A DNA stretch of 64,000 bases from Rubripirellula sp. GTDB taxonomy: Bacteria; Planctomycetota; Planctomycetia; Pirellulales; Pirellulaceae. The DNA lies in NCBI GenBank assembly GCA_012270065.1, contig JAAXJB010000084.1, positions 1-64,000 of the forward strand. Direction: 5' to 3'. Positions 20,449-30,141 of the stretch are shown piece by piece (position 1 is the stretch's first letter; each line of letters begins with the position of its first letter). The notes below the pieces were generated by a model. It searched no databases. It saw nothing but the letters and a program-made list of their open reading frames with translations, and had not been told where the DNA came from. The position numbers and the translations under genes are program-made.

Positions 20449-22377
20449 TTCCTGACTGGTGCCAGTGCTTGAGTCATGAAAGAACTTCAATACAAGTTCC
20501 CGGTTGGGTTTTGGACCCAAAGCAACCACGAGTAAGGCCAACAACAGCGAGCCGACCAGGTCCCAAATGAATGGATTCAGTCCGAGAATTGAGTACGCCT
20601 GGAATTTGTCTTCTTTGATGTATCCCCAACATGTCAGTCCCATATGCATTCCAGTACCACCAAGCATGGCCGCGATGGTAGCACTGGCTGTCATTTTGCG
20701 CCAGTAGAGACTCAACACCATCGGAATGAAGAAACAGGCAGCAAGTCCACCTGTGGCAAACACAATCAGATCCTGCAGATACTGAGGTGGATTCAGCACA
20801 CAGATGATGGCCAGTACACCTATGAGGACGGTAACTCCATAACTGAGCATTTTGATGTGTTTTTCGGGCGCTTTGCGATCAATGTGCTCCTGATAGATAT
20901 CGCGGACAACGGCTGATGACACCACCAACAGGAAACTGTCCACGCTCGACATGACGGCAGCAAACGGTGCGGCAATCAGCAGACCCGCCAGCCATGGAAT
21001 GCCGGCATCCTGCGTTAATTGCGCGGCGAAGGCTGGCATCGTCTGGTCGGGAGCGATCTCCATGCCTGGCATCAGGACCCGGGCACAGCAAAAGATGATG
21101 ATCAGTGCGAAGTAGATGATCGAGTAGTAGACGGCGACAGTGACGATTGAATATCGCAGTGTGCGGGTATCTTTGAATGACAGCAGGCGGACCATGTTGC
21201 TGGGTTGTCCGGTTGCTGCAAATGGCCAGAAAATGAAAAAACTGATCGCCGTTCCGATGGCGAGAAATCCAAGTTCATTGTCTCGGGAAGGACCAGGGTT
21301 GTTCACATAGACACCCGTTTCCCCTGCTCCGTTAATGTACGGTCCCCAGTCGGTCTCTTTTTCCCCCTCCGTTATTCTGACCCGCAAATTCGGATCTGGG
21401 ATCTGTCCGGAGTTCCGTTTTGCATAGATTTCTTCGATTTCAAACGGTGTCGTGATCTTCAGCACTTCTACTGGCCCGGATGATGCCTGTTCCTTCTTCA
21501 GGGTGACCATTTCACGAAGGCGGAAAACATCTCCGGAGTCAAAAAGCCATGTGCCCTTTGGAAGAACAAGGTCGGTTTGGGGTTTCGCGTCAGTGGAGAG
21601 AACTGCCATGCCCGGTTCGGGCGGAGTCATCTTCTCGAGTTTCCTCGTCGCGGTTTCGAGCCCACCAACTTGCCACAGCGCCATGCCCAGCATCAGGATG
21701 ACGCCAACAAACATGACAATCCCTTGCATCACATCTGTCCAAACCACAGCGCGGAAACCGCCGTACACGACGTAGACGATGACCGCCGCAGCAAAAACAA
21801 TCAGGCAAACCAGATAGTCGGGTTCTGCCTGGTTGATCCATGGGATATCCATGGTCGTTTGGCTGACAAATGCAACAGCTGATTGGAAAAGCGGTTCCTC
21901 GGCTAGCAGTGTGCTGAGGATTATTCCTCCTGCTTTGAATTGAGCGAGAAGATAAAAGAACATGAAGAAAATCAGCAAAGCCGTTGCTACCAGTCCAACG
22001 GCAGGGCTTTCAAAGCGAGCTCGCAGTACCTCCGGGATGGTTAAAGCATTGGTCTTGCGAGCGACCTGGTTCATGCGTTTCCCGATCAGTGCCATCGATA
22101 CCAGCGGCATCACCATGTAGGCCGCGATCCAAAACGCCAATGTCCACCCATGCGTATAAATCAACGCCGGAAAGCCAGTGAAAGAACCGCCTGATGCATT
22201 TGTTGCAGCGAACGTCAACGCAAATGCCCAGACTCCAAAACCACGACTGCCCAGGAAATACTCCCCAACAAAGTCTTTTCCCTTGCCAGCACGATTGGAA
22301 AGAATTGCTAAAAAGAAAACGGAGATTGTATATCCGACGAATGTAAGCAACGCGGCAGTCGATCCTTCATTGTTCAT
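20428..22377 (-). CDS. Sodium/solute symporter family protein (PanF-like) with a large non-membrane insertion
   Basis: Likely start MNNEGSTAALLTFVGYTISVFFLAILSNRAGKGKDFVGEYFLGSRGFG at 22377; multiple TM segments; ATNASGGSFTGFPALIYTHGW. Confidence 0.85.
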   Translation of the reverse strand: MNNEGSTAALLTFVGYTISVFFLAILSNRAGKGKDFVGEYFLGSRGFGVWAFALTFAATNASGGSFTGFPALIYTHGWTLAFWIAAYMVMPLVSMALIGKRMNQVARKTNALTIPEVLRARFESPAVGLVATALLIFFMFFYLLAQFKAGGIILSTLLAEEPLFQSAVAFVSQTTMDIPWINQAEPDYLVCLIVFAAAVIVYVVYGGFRAVVWTDVMQGIVMFVGVILMLGMALWQVGGLETATRKLEKMTPPEPGMAVLSTDAKPQTDLVLPKGTWLFDSGDVFRLREMVTLKKEQASSGPVEVLKITTPFEIEEIYAKRNSGQIPDPNLRVRITEGEKETDWGPYINGAGETGVYVNNPGPSRDNELGFLAIGTAISFFIFWPFAATGQPSNMVRLLSFKDTRTLRYSIVTVAVYYSIIYFALIIIFCCARVLMPGMEIAPDQTMPAFAAQLTQDAGIPWLAGLLIAAPFAAVMSSVDSFLLVVSSAVVRDIYQEHIDRKAPEKHIKMLSYGVTVLIGVLAIICVLNPPQYLQDLIVFATGGLAACFFIPMVLSLYWRKMTASATIAAMLGGTGMHMGLTCWGYIKEDKFQAYSILGLNPFIWDLVGSLLLALLVVALGPKPNRELVLKFFHDSSTGTSQEQPNRAQ

Positions 22378-22699
22378 GATCTGGATTTCCCTTATCTGTG
22401 GCCGGGTTTTTTTCCATAACAACACATGAATCGGTTAAGGCGTGGTCTTCGATCTGTGTCAAAGCAAACCAGATGCTGATTGCAGTGGCTGTGATCCATG
22501 GGGCAAAGACTCCCCAGAAAACCCACGAAGGCATTCCCAGTACCGTGCTCAGTGGCTGTTCTGTATCGGGATAGCCAAACGTGTAGCAGTAGCCCAGAAC
22601 CCAGATGAAATGAATGAACCAGATGACGAGAATCCACCTCAGTTCACGTACTGAGCTTTTGAATACTGGATCAAGAGGTGGTTCGGTTTCTTTTAGCAT
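22367..22699 (-). CDS. YhdT/DUF997-like small membrane protein
   Basis: 110 aa, two TM segments; overlaps the start of the downstream symporter gene as in the yhdT-panF arrangement. Confidence 0.75.
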   Translation of the reverse strand: MLKETEPPLDPVFKSSVRELRWILVIWFIHFIWVLGYCYTFGYPDTEQPLSTVLGMPSWVFWGVFAPWITATAISIWFALTQIEDHALTDSCVVMEKNPATDKGNPDHEQ

Positions 22700-23004
22700 T
22701 GGACTTTACCATGCGGTGTGTATGTGCCGTGTCACGAGCAACCATCGAACAATGTAAGGCACTGTCAGCTGCGTTGGGTGTGGTACCACCAATTTTTCTT
22801 TGTTGTGTGAAAACTTTCATGCCTTTGAACGGCTTGGACTTGGCGATCATGCTGCACCTGCGAACTCCAGCCAAAGCCTGACGTGGTTTCTTCCGAGCAG
22901 TGATCCGCCATGTTTGGCGGTTGTTCCCAAATTCAGGTGGTGTCGCCGGTGAGATGGTGGCTCCGCCAAAACCGAATGTGCACCGAGCAGGCAATGGTAT
23001 TCTG

Positions 23005-24105
23005 TTACACGCCAAGCCGCTTGCGAGCTGTGACGATCCACCTCTCGGAACCAACCTCACCATTTCGAATGATCGTCGCGTTTTCGTGAAGCGCGATCGT
23101 CGGACAGATATGACGAGGGAGTGCCAGTAAAGGTTGGCCAATGCAGAGTTCATTGGCTTCGGGGCTTTCGAGTACCATGTGCTCCTCGCTGTGGCTGACG
23201 ATTCTCACATCATCCAATCCGACAACGGTCAGACGGTTTTCAAGTGGCATCTCGGATGCAATTGCCTTGTAGCCGCAGTCCACGCAAAAGAGATCCTTGC
23301 CCGGCTTGCTGATGACTCTCGTTAAAAGTGCGACCGCAATCTCATAGGGCATTTCCTTGAATGCGGTGCAGTAACCCATGTCCCAGAAGAGGGTTGTGCC
23401 TGGTGAGCATTCCCATGATGTGTTTTCGGCCCAGAATTGGAAGGTTGGCGATCCACCTCCCACAACCTCGCCAGACGTGTGTTCCTTGTCGTAGGTCTCG
23501 ACTTGTTTGATGATGTCCTCTGTCGCACGTCGCCTCGTCTCCGCATCAGGTTGATGCAGGTGACCGTCGTAGACATGCAAGCCCTCGTATTCGAGTCCGT
23601 CTTTTTGCTCTATCAGCGCACGCAGTGCGTTCAATGATTTTCCAAAAGGTATGCCGGTGCGGTGCATCCCACAATCGACATCAATCCGAACGCGGAGACT
23701 CAGCCTCGCATTTTGCATTGAAGTGGAAAGTGGATTGACTGCATCCTCGTGGTCAACGATCGCCGCGAAAGAGACTTCCGGGTATTGTTCGATGAGTTGG
23801 ATCAACAAGGGTATGTTCGGACCAATGGGCTGGTAGGCCAGCAGAATATCCTTGCCACCATGCTGGGCAATCATGCTCGCCTCGCTGATCGTAGCTGCTT
23901 TGAACTTGTTGATGCCCGCAGTCACCTGCATTTTGATCACTTCCGCCATCTTGTGAGTTTTTACATGCGGCCGTAATCGCGAGGCATTACCTTTCACTGT
24001 TGACAACATTTGTTGGATGTTGCCCGCCACTCGTTCAGCGTCAATCAGGATGCCCGGGGAGATGCAATCCTCAACACCCACAGGCATGCAGAAATCATCA
24101 TTCAT
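23005..24105 (-). CDS. D-threonine aldolase / D-serine dehydratase-like fold III PLP enzyme
   Basis: ORF 23005..24123; start MNDDFCMP at 24105; RLRPHVKTHKMAEVIKMQ PLP-lysine motif. Confidence 0.85.
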   Translation of the reverse strand: MNDDFCMPVGVEDCISPGILIDAERVAGNIQQMLSTVKGNASRLRPHVKTHKMAEVIKMQVTAGINKFKAATISEASMIAQHGGKDILLAYQPIGPNIPLLIQLIEQYPEVSFAAIVDHEDAVNPLSTSMQNARLSLRVRIDVDCGMHRTGIPFGKSLNALRALIEQKDGLEYEGLHVYDGHLHQPDAETRRRATEDIIKQVETYDKEHTSGEVVGGGSPTFQFWAENTSWECSPGTTLFWDMGYCTAFKEMPYEIAVALLTRVISKPGKDLFCVDCGYKAIASEMPLENRLTVVGLDDVRIVSHSEEHMVLESPEANELCIGQPLLALPRHICPTIALHENATIIRNGEVGSERWIVTARKRLGV

Positions 24106-24109
24106 TTGA

Positions 24110-25177
24110 TCAGGCCCATGCATTCTTCAATAGCGAGAGGAAGTTGCCGTGGCAAATGGATGAAAGCGCTTTTTCATCGTAACCACGATCCTGCAATATG
24201 GTTTGGAATCGATTCAGATCAGCAATGGTATCCAGATCTGATGGGGTTTGCTCCGTTCCGAATCCGCCATCAAGATCGGTTCCAATTCCGGTGTGTGCAT
24301 TCGTACTGAGGAGTTGGCAAATGTGATCAACGTGATTGGCTAAGCCATTCATGTCTGCACCGGGAACTTCATCAGGTTTGCTGATCCCACGTTTCCATCC
24401 CGGAACCACCATCCATACATCGAAGGCAACGCCGATGACAGCGTTGCGGTCCGCCAGAGCGATGATCTGTCGGTCACTGAGTTGTCTTGGGTCATCTACC
24501 AGTGCACGACAGTTGTGGTGACTCGCCCATACCGGACCTTCGTAAACATCGAGTGCATCCCAGAATGTGTCTTCGGCTAAATGTGTCACATCGAGAATCA
24601 TTCCCAACTGATCCATCTCACGCAGTAGTTCGCGTCCTGATGCTGAAAGTGGTCCGGTTTGATCGTGTCCCAGCGCATAACGGCCGATCCCGTAATGGGC
24701 CGGTCCCAATGCACGGAGACCGGCTTCGTGAGCGATTGCCAGGTCATCCAGCGTTCTCAGGGAGTCGGCTCCTTCCAGGCTGAGAATGTATCCGATGGGT
24801 GCCGTTTCCGGAGCTCGAGACCAGGACTCAAGATGAGATTCGAGATCATGCAAATTGCAGATCGGACGGAGTTGCTGGTCTGCTTCCATGGCTTTGTACC
24901 ATGCGAGTTGGCCCTGAGTCATCGCCCACGCTTGAGGAGGAGAGTTCCACATCCCCACGGGGCCAGCCGGTTTCATGCATCCAGCGAGCAGAGTGGCAAC
25001 ACAGATGCCGATCCCCGCCTCACGCATCTCAGGAAAAGCTACCGTGCCGTGGCCACGTCCTGCCAGATCGGACATCCCGATTTCATCGGATCGGATTTGC
25101 GGAACTTTCCGTCGCAGATCACGATTGTATTGCAACGCATTCAGGCTGAGATCGAGGTGGGCGTCAAAAACGAGCAT
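24110..25177 (-). CDS. Membrane dipeptidase (peptidase family M19)
   Basis: ORF 24110..25267; likely start MLVFDAHLDLSLNALQYNRD at 25177; ILDVTHLAEDTFWDALDVYEGPVWASHHNCRAL and HTGIGTDLDGGFG motifs. Confidence 0.9.
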   Translation of the reverse strand: MLVFDAHLDLSLNALQYNRDLRRKVPQIRSDEIGMSDLAGRGHGTVAFPEMREAGIGICVATLLAGCMKPAGPVGMWNSPPQAWAMTQGQLAWYKAMEADQQLRPICNLHDLESHLESWSRAPETAPIGYILSLEGADSLRTLDDLAIAHEAGLRALGPAHYGIGRYALGHDQTGPLSASGRELLREMDQLGMILDVTHLAEDTFWDALDVYEGPVWASHHNCRALVDDPRQLSDRQIIALADRNAVIGVAFDVWMVVPGWKRGISKPDEVPGADMNGLANHVDHICQLLSTNAHTGIGTDLDGGFGTEQTPSDLDTIADLNRFQTILQDRGYDEKALSSICHGNFLSLLKNAWA

Positions 25178-25512
25178 GTCTGAAAATCGTTCGAGGAAGA
25201 TTGGCGGCAGGGAGTGCAAGTGGTCTTGCTGTTGCTTGCCGAGCAGCGGCCACTTTCGCGGTGTCATTCAGGAATGTGATTCCGGAATGGAATCGTAAAT
25301 GGAATCATCCCACCATCCAGACTCGCCGTACACCAGTCGCCGCACAAGAATCCATGTCTGGATGGAAAATGTGGCACGTAACCATGACCGCCGTCAATGT
25401 ACACGAAGGTGTGATTGTGCGTGTCGATGAGAATACTTGACCGTCATGTTTCGGGTAGGACCTGAAACAGAGTGACTGAAAGTAAGGTGGGCCATGTGAC
25501 TCGTTGGCGCAT

Positions 25513-25542
25513 GAAAAAACGCCAGCCTGTAGAGGCTGGCGT
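25513..25542 (-). terminator. Rho-independent terminator
   Basis: Hairpin acgccagcctgtagaggctggcgt with A-run on + strand (U-run on transcript); downstream of the 25596..26195 gene. Confidence 0.8.
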
Positions 25543-25595
25543 CATGGTTGATGTTTGGCCGAATTCGCTCTTCGAACCTGAAGTGAAGGCAAGGC

Positions 25596-26195
25596 TTACA
25601 GGTTCGGAGTCGTATACGGGTCGACATCTCCCACCATGTGGAAGTGGTTGTGGTCAATATAGACAACTTCGATTGCTTCGCGATCTTCCAACGTATGTGG
25701 CACGGGGTAACCGATGATCGTCTCTTCGTCAAAGTAAATCGTGCACTTGTAGTGTGCATGGTGCAACTGAGCGGGGCCAATCAGCGGGTAGAATCGCGGT
25801 GGATCAATGTAGTCCGCGATCTTTTCTTTGATGATACGCACATTGTTGCGTTGCTTTTCCCAAAGCAGTGGGATTCCGCCTTGAACGGGACGAGCAGTTT
25901 CCAATGCGTGCATGATTTCGTCATCGCTAGGAGGATCCAAAGCGACCGTTGGACCACCGGAAGTGGTGGGTCCTAGAATCGGCACGCGGTTGTACCGCTC
26001 CTGCTTCCAGAACTTTTCTTCTTGCTTGTGCTGGTAATAGGGGCTGACGGGTATCGGGAATCCAAGAAACCCGAGGTTGTAGCCGTAGTTGACACCGTAG
26101 CATCCGCTGGACGCGACGGCTAACAATGCCAGGGTACTGAGTGTGATATTTCGAAGCACGCCGTTCTGGCTTCGTTTCTTACCTGTCGCGGCCAT
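25596..26195 (-). CDS. Hypothetical lipoprotein
   Basis: Likely start MAATGKKRSQNG at 26195; lipobox-like LLAVASSGCYGVNYG; followed by terminator. Confidence 0.75.
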   Translation of the reverse strand: MAATGKKRSQNGVLRNITLSTLALLAVASSGCYGVNYGYNLGFLGFPIPVSPYYQHKQEEKFWKQERYNRVPILGPTTSGGPTVALDPPSDDEIMHALETARPVQGGIPLLWEKQRNNVRIIKEKIADYIDPPRFYPLIGPAQLHHAHYKCTIYFDEETIIGYPVPHTLEDREAIEVVYIDHNHFHMVGDVDPYTTPNL

Positions 26196-26394
26196 TTGGT
26201 TTTTGTCGCGATGGGAATTCGAGCTGGTCATCCGAGCAACCTTCCGTGGTTCGTTACCTTCACGTCTGAACTATGACTTCGCATCAATGTGAACAGAACA
26301 GACGCCTTGCTTACCAGTAGTATCGTGTGAACTTATACCGATCTTGCGGATAATTCAGAAGAATCAGGAAACCGATCCGATTCGATCAAAAATC

Positions 26395-26423
26395 GAGTCC
26401 CACATGGAAATCAACAAGCATGC
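26395..26423. repeat. Dispersed repeat copy gagtcccacatggaaatca... (second copy 28239-28266)
   Basis: 19 bp exact match plus similar flank; copies lie either side of the BON-domain gene. Confidence 0.7.
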
Positions 26424-26480
26424 TCCGCAAACCAAATGGTTTCCATGGAAGCCCATGGAGGCGTGAAACTCTCATCGTTC

Positions 26481-26499
26481 CACGAGCCTGCGGCTCGTG
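26481..26499. repeat. Short perfect palindrome cacgagcc-tgc-ggctcgtg (REP-like?)
   Basis: 8-bp perfect stem, 3-nt loop, no U-run. Confidence 0.6.
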
Positions 26500-26553
26500 T
26501 TGCCCGATGCCATGGGACTTGTTCTTTGATAGCAACATCATACTTGAAGTGAT

Positions 26554-26583
26554 AAAAAAACCCGCGTGTCTGGGACACGCGGG
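26554..26583 (-). terminator. Rho-independent terminator of the BON-domain gene
   Basis: aaaaaaa + cccgcgtgtctgggacacgcggg hairpin, oriented for the minus strand. Confidence 0.85.
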
Positions 26584-26643
26584 TCACATGATTTTCGGAC
26601 TGTGCAGTTGGTTCAATGACTGCTGACTTCCGTTGTGACCGGT

Positions 26644-27924
26644 TTAGCGATCAGTGAAGTCAAGGAACCACCAGCCGTCATCCCATTCCAGGCTGATCTT
26701 TCTCCAACCCATGGGCACCTGAGGGTAGGGGTAGAAAGGTCCGATGTAAGGCCAAGCCGATGGGCTGTACTGCTGTGGGTATGTCAGTGCGGCGTAGTTC
26801 GGGTACGCTGCGTAGCCAGGCCAAGCATAGTTCGGCATGTTTGGTGCGTCGTACCGTGGAGCACCAACAGCCGAGTGTGGAGCCATCGGGACAGGCTGGC
26901 CAGCCATGTGGCTTGCTGTGCTAGCAGGCAAAGCCGCCACAGGTGCTGCCTGAGCCCGGTATGGCGTGGTCATTACGGGGGACTGAACCGGAGCGGCCAC
27001 AGGTGCTGCCTCGGTTCGGTTGGAAGCAAGACGACCTGGCTTGTTCACCGGATCCACAGCAACAGGAGCCAAGGCGACTTCCTGCAAGGATGGTGGCTCG
27101 GGGAGTTGCGGAGTTTTTACCTCCGAGACAGGCTTGGCAGTCGGAATCGTGATTGCTTCACGAACGGAAGAGACTCCAACTACATTGCCAGCAATCTTCA
27201 GGATTCGGTCCCGCTGTTGCGAGGAACTGGCGCGTCCCGTCAATTGCAGCACACCATTGTTGCTACGGACATCCACGCCGAATCCAACCAATTCACCCTT
27301 TGCTTTGGCAGCACGCAGGGCACTGACGACAGCGGCTACCACCTCAGCGTCGTTCTTGGGTTCTGCTGCGCTTACGGGCAGAACCTTACCGGGAACCACA
27401 GGTTGGGCCTGTGCTCTCTTCGCTGAGAGTGCATTCCTGAATGAGAATGGGCTTGGCTTCGTTTTGGCAGTCGTTTCAGGAGCTGGCTTGGTAGCCACTT
27501 TGCTCGCTTTTTTCTTGCTTGAAGTCAGCTCGGCCACTTTGGCTTCCGGCTTAGTCTTTTCGACCTTTGGAGCTTTCGTTGGTAGAGCGGCAAGATCAGG
27601 CTTCTTGACTGGTGCCTTGACTGCCGTTGCGGTCTTGGCGGGCACGACCTTGACTTCGTCGGTCACCTTGGCGATTCCGTCGATGTCTTTGGCTGTACTG
27701 AGAACCAGCTGCTTTTGTGCTTCCTTCGAAACACTGCCTCTGAAAAGGACAACTCCGTTGTCGACTTTCATGTCGAGGTTGAAATCCTTCAGAGCTCCTG
27801 AGTCTTTATTACTCTTGAGTCGTTTGATGATCTGTTCAGCGATTTCACGGTCGCCACCCCAGGCCTGCATTGGCCCGAAAGTAGCGATCGCGGCAATCGC
27901 CAATCCGAAATATTTGCGTCGCAT
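26644..27924 (-). CDS. Secreted protein with two BON-like domains
   Basis: 426 aa; signal peptide; DREIAEQIIKRLKSNKDSGALKDFNLDMKVDNGVVLFRGSVSKEAQKQLV and AVVSALRAAKAKGELVGFGVDVRSNNGVLQLTGRAS. Confidence 0.85.
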   Translation of the reverse strand: MRRKYFGLAIAAIATFGPMQAWGGDREIAEQIIKRLKSNKDSGALKDFNLDMKVDNGVVLFRGSVSKEAQKQLVLSTAKDIDGIAKVTDEVKVVPAKTATAVKAPVKKPDLAALPTKAPKVEKTKPEAKVAELTSSKKKASKVATKPAPETTAKTKPSPFSFRNALSAKRAQAQPVVPGKVLPVSAAEPKNDAEVVAAVVSALRAAKAKGELVGFGVDVRSNNGVLQLTGRASSSQQRDRILKIAGNVVGVSSVREAITIPTAKPVSEVKTPQLPEPPSLQEVALAPVAVDPVNKPGRLASNRTEAAPVAAPVQSPVMTTPYRAQAAPVAALPASTASHMAGQPVPMAPHSAVGAPRYDAPNMPNYAWPGYAAYPNYAALTYPQQYSPSAWPYIGPFYPYPQVPMGWRKISLEWDDGWWFLDFTDR

Positions 27925-28712
27925 CGAAATGCCTCCCTGCAGTCCTAAATCACTCTGGGCCCGTGTCCTTTTGAAAATCCCGACGCACGATGCGAGTAGG
28001 AATCAGTTGCCGCGGGTGGCAACTTTGCTCTCCAAAATGGTATTACCAGACCGGTGTTGTTGGTTGTTTCGGCCAGAACAAGGTGGGCAAGGTAGGTTTT
28101 TTCGGATTTTGTCGCTGATTGCGATTGCGATGGACAAAAACGGACTGCTGTTTGGTATTCAAAGCTCGGCAGGTGTCTTCAGGCAGGCCGGGGATATGTC
28201 CGGAAAAACCCCGGAAAATGACGTTTTTTGGGACGTGTGAGTCCCACATGGAAATCACAACCATGCATGAATGACTTATTTTGCTGGAGCTCGCAGATCA
28301 GCTTGCCGCAAAATCAGTAACGTCAGCGTTAATTGCCTGTTTTACCACCTTGCGGTGGCGAAATATCGTTGCTGGACTGAACAATTTCGGACATCTGGCA
28401 TGAAGTCTTGGCGTTGGTGTCAGCCTAACTGTTGGAAAGTCGACGGTGACTTCGTTGATCCGGGCAATCCCGTTGTTCTCATCCTGATAAAGCATCGAAA
28501 AACTCGTATTTTGCCACCGATGAAAACATTTCCGAGTTTTTTGGCAAGAACAGGTTGTTTGAAGCGAATCGCTCAACAGTCAGGATTCATCAGCGATGCA
28601 GAACGGTTTGTGATTTTGTTCGGGGTTGCTTCGGTGGCAGGCTGTTCGGTTTTTCGGCGGTCGAATGCTGAATCAGGTCTTCCAAGTAGTCATTCATTAG
28701 CCTGGAAAAGCG

Positions 28713-29321
28713 ATGTTCATTAGATTCAGTTGCGAGCAGTGCAACAATGAACTGGAGGTCCCGGCCACCGGTGAGGGCAAGAAAGCCAAGTGCCCTGCTT
28801 GCTCGCACATCATGCAAATACCAGAGAAGACTCACGGCGGAAACGCGTCGAAGTCGGATTCAAGGCGGAGTCAGGGGCTTGAGATTGAGAATCATGATTC
28901 CCCGAATCATTCAGACTCGAATCATTCAGACTCAGAGAAACCGCGGATCGGAAAGTCGTTGCCGGGGATGCCGGGTGGGATGGACGATCGAACGTTGGCG
29001 ACTTTGGCGCACGCATCCGGAGTGATCGGCATGTTTTCGGTGGGATTTCTTGGTTTCCTTGGGCCGGCCTTGATCTACGGTGTCTTTGGCGAAAAGTCGC
29101 CGTTTGTTCGTGCCCAGGCCAAGGAAGCTTTGAATTTTCAGATTTCCCTGTTCCTGTTATCCCTGATCATGCTGGTGGCTGTATTTTTCACGTGTGGCTT
29201 TGGGGCACCCGTTCTGCTGGTCGTGCCGAGCATGCAACTCATCTTTGGCATCATTGCACCGCTTCAGGTTTGGTCCGGACAAAGTTACCAATATCCGATG
29301 ACCTTGCGGTTGATCAAATAA
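28713..29321 (+). CDS. Zinc-ribbon + DUF4870-like membrane protein
   Basis: N-terminal FSCEQCNNELEV...KCPACSHIM zinc ribbon; C-terminal TLAHASGVIGMFSVGFLGFLGPALIYGVFGEKSPFVRAQAKEALNFQIS. Confidence 0.85.
   Translation: MFIRFSCEQCNNELEVPATGEGKKAKCPACSHIMQIPEKTHGGNASKSDSRRSQGLEIENHDSPNHSDSNHSDSEKPRIGKSLPGMPGGMDDRTLATLAHASGVIGMFSVGFLGFLGPALIYGVFGEKSPFVRAQAKEALNFQISLFLLSLIMLVAVFFTCGFGAPVLLVVPSMQLIFGIIAPLQVWSGQSYQYPMTLRLIK
28903..28932. repeat. Perfect 2 x 15 bp in-frame duplication (cgaatcattcagact)
   Basis: Direct reading; encodes NHSDSNHSDS linker. Confidence 0.9.
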
Positions 29322-29465
29322 CACCAGAGCATTGCGAATCTGGCAGACAGTTCATTCATTACCGGGTGACAACGAATTCGGGTTCTGCAGTGCGCGACAA
29401 TGACGAACCCATGAAGCAAGTCCAGAAAATCTGGTGACATACACGTCGACGTAATCAGGTTTCTG

Positions 29466-29864
29466 CTACGGCTTCAGGCTGCGGATGATTGTTGTGATAG
29501 CCAGCAATGTCCCCAATGCGGGCACGGCAACGAGGGCAAGGTGGGGACGAGCCGCGATCATGCCTATCGCGATCACGCCGGCAACTGCGATCCCAGGTGG
29601 AAGCCAATTGATGGGCCGCTGCAAGTTGGGCCAGGCAATCCACAGAACACCCATGACGAGGCCGATCCGACCACATGCGTTGGCAAGCATTTTGTAATCC
29701 CCGGTTTGCCCCTCTTGCAAAACAATGATCGCATAGACGGTCAAGAGTACGATGGAACAAACCAAGATCATCAGCCGACGGTAATCGGTCGAGTCGTTGG
29801 TTGAATTGGGCATGGAATGGCGCGCTACTTTGAAATGCAAGTGATGGAACGGAAGCAGCGGCAC
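29466..29864 (-). CDS. Hypothetical membrane protein
   Basis: 132 aa with several hydrophobic segments; no recognised family. Confidence 0.5.
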   Translation of the reverse strand: MPLLPFHHLHFKVARHSMPNSTNDSTDYRRLMILVCSIVLLTVYAIIVLQEGQTGDYKMLANACGRIGLVMGVLWIAWPNLQRPINWLPPGIAVAGVIAIGMIAARPHLALVAVPALGTLLAITTIIRSLKP

Positions 29865-30141
29865 GGCGATTCTGCAATCCTGCTTCCATCAACTGTGCGG
29901 CAGTTGATGGATGGACATGGGATTCGTACTGTGACAGGCTTGAAACAGACGTCATGTGACGCCATGTTGTTCCGAGTTCGGGTGCCCGCTGAAAACTTTC
30001 CGGCTTTGAGCCCCAGTGTAGCGTAATTGTGGTTCTCATGGCATTGACTTGTCGATGTTCGACTTGTTGTCGGTGGCCTTTGATGGCAGGCTGACACGCT
30101 GGTCGTGGTCCATCTCAACAACAAACCAGTGGGTAAAGGCT

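Noticed and set aside
27020-28240. 406-aa plus-strand ORF
   Set aside because: Antisense to the BON-domain gene, which has signal peptide, domain matches and a terminator on the minus strand
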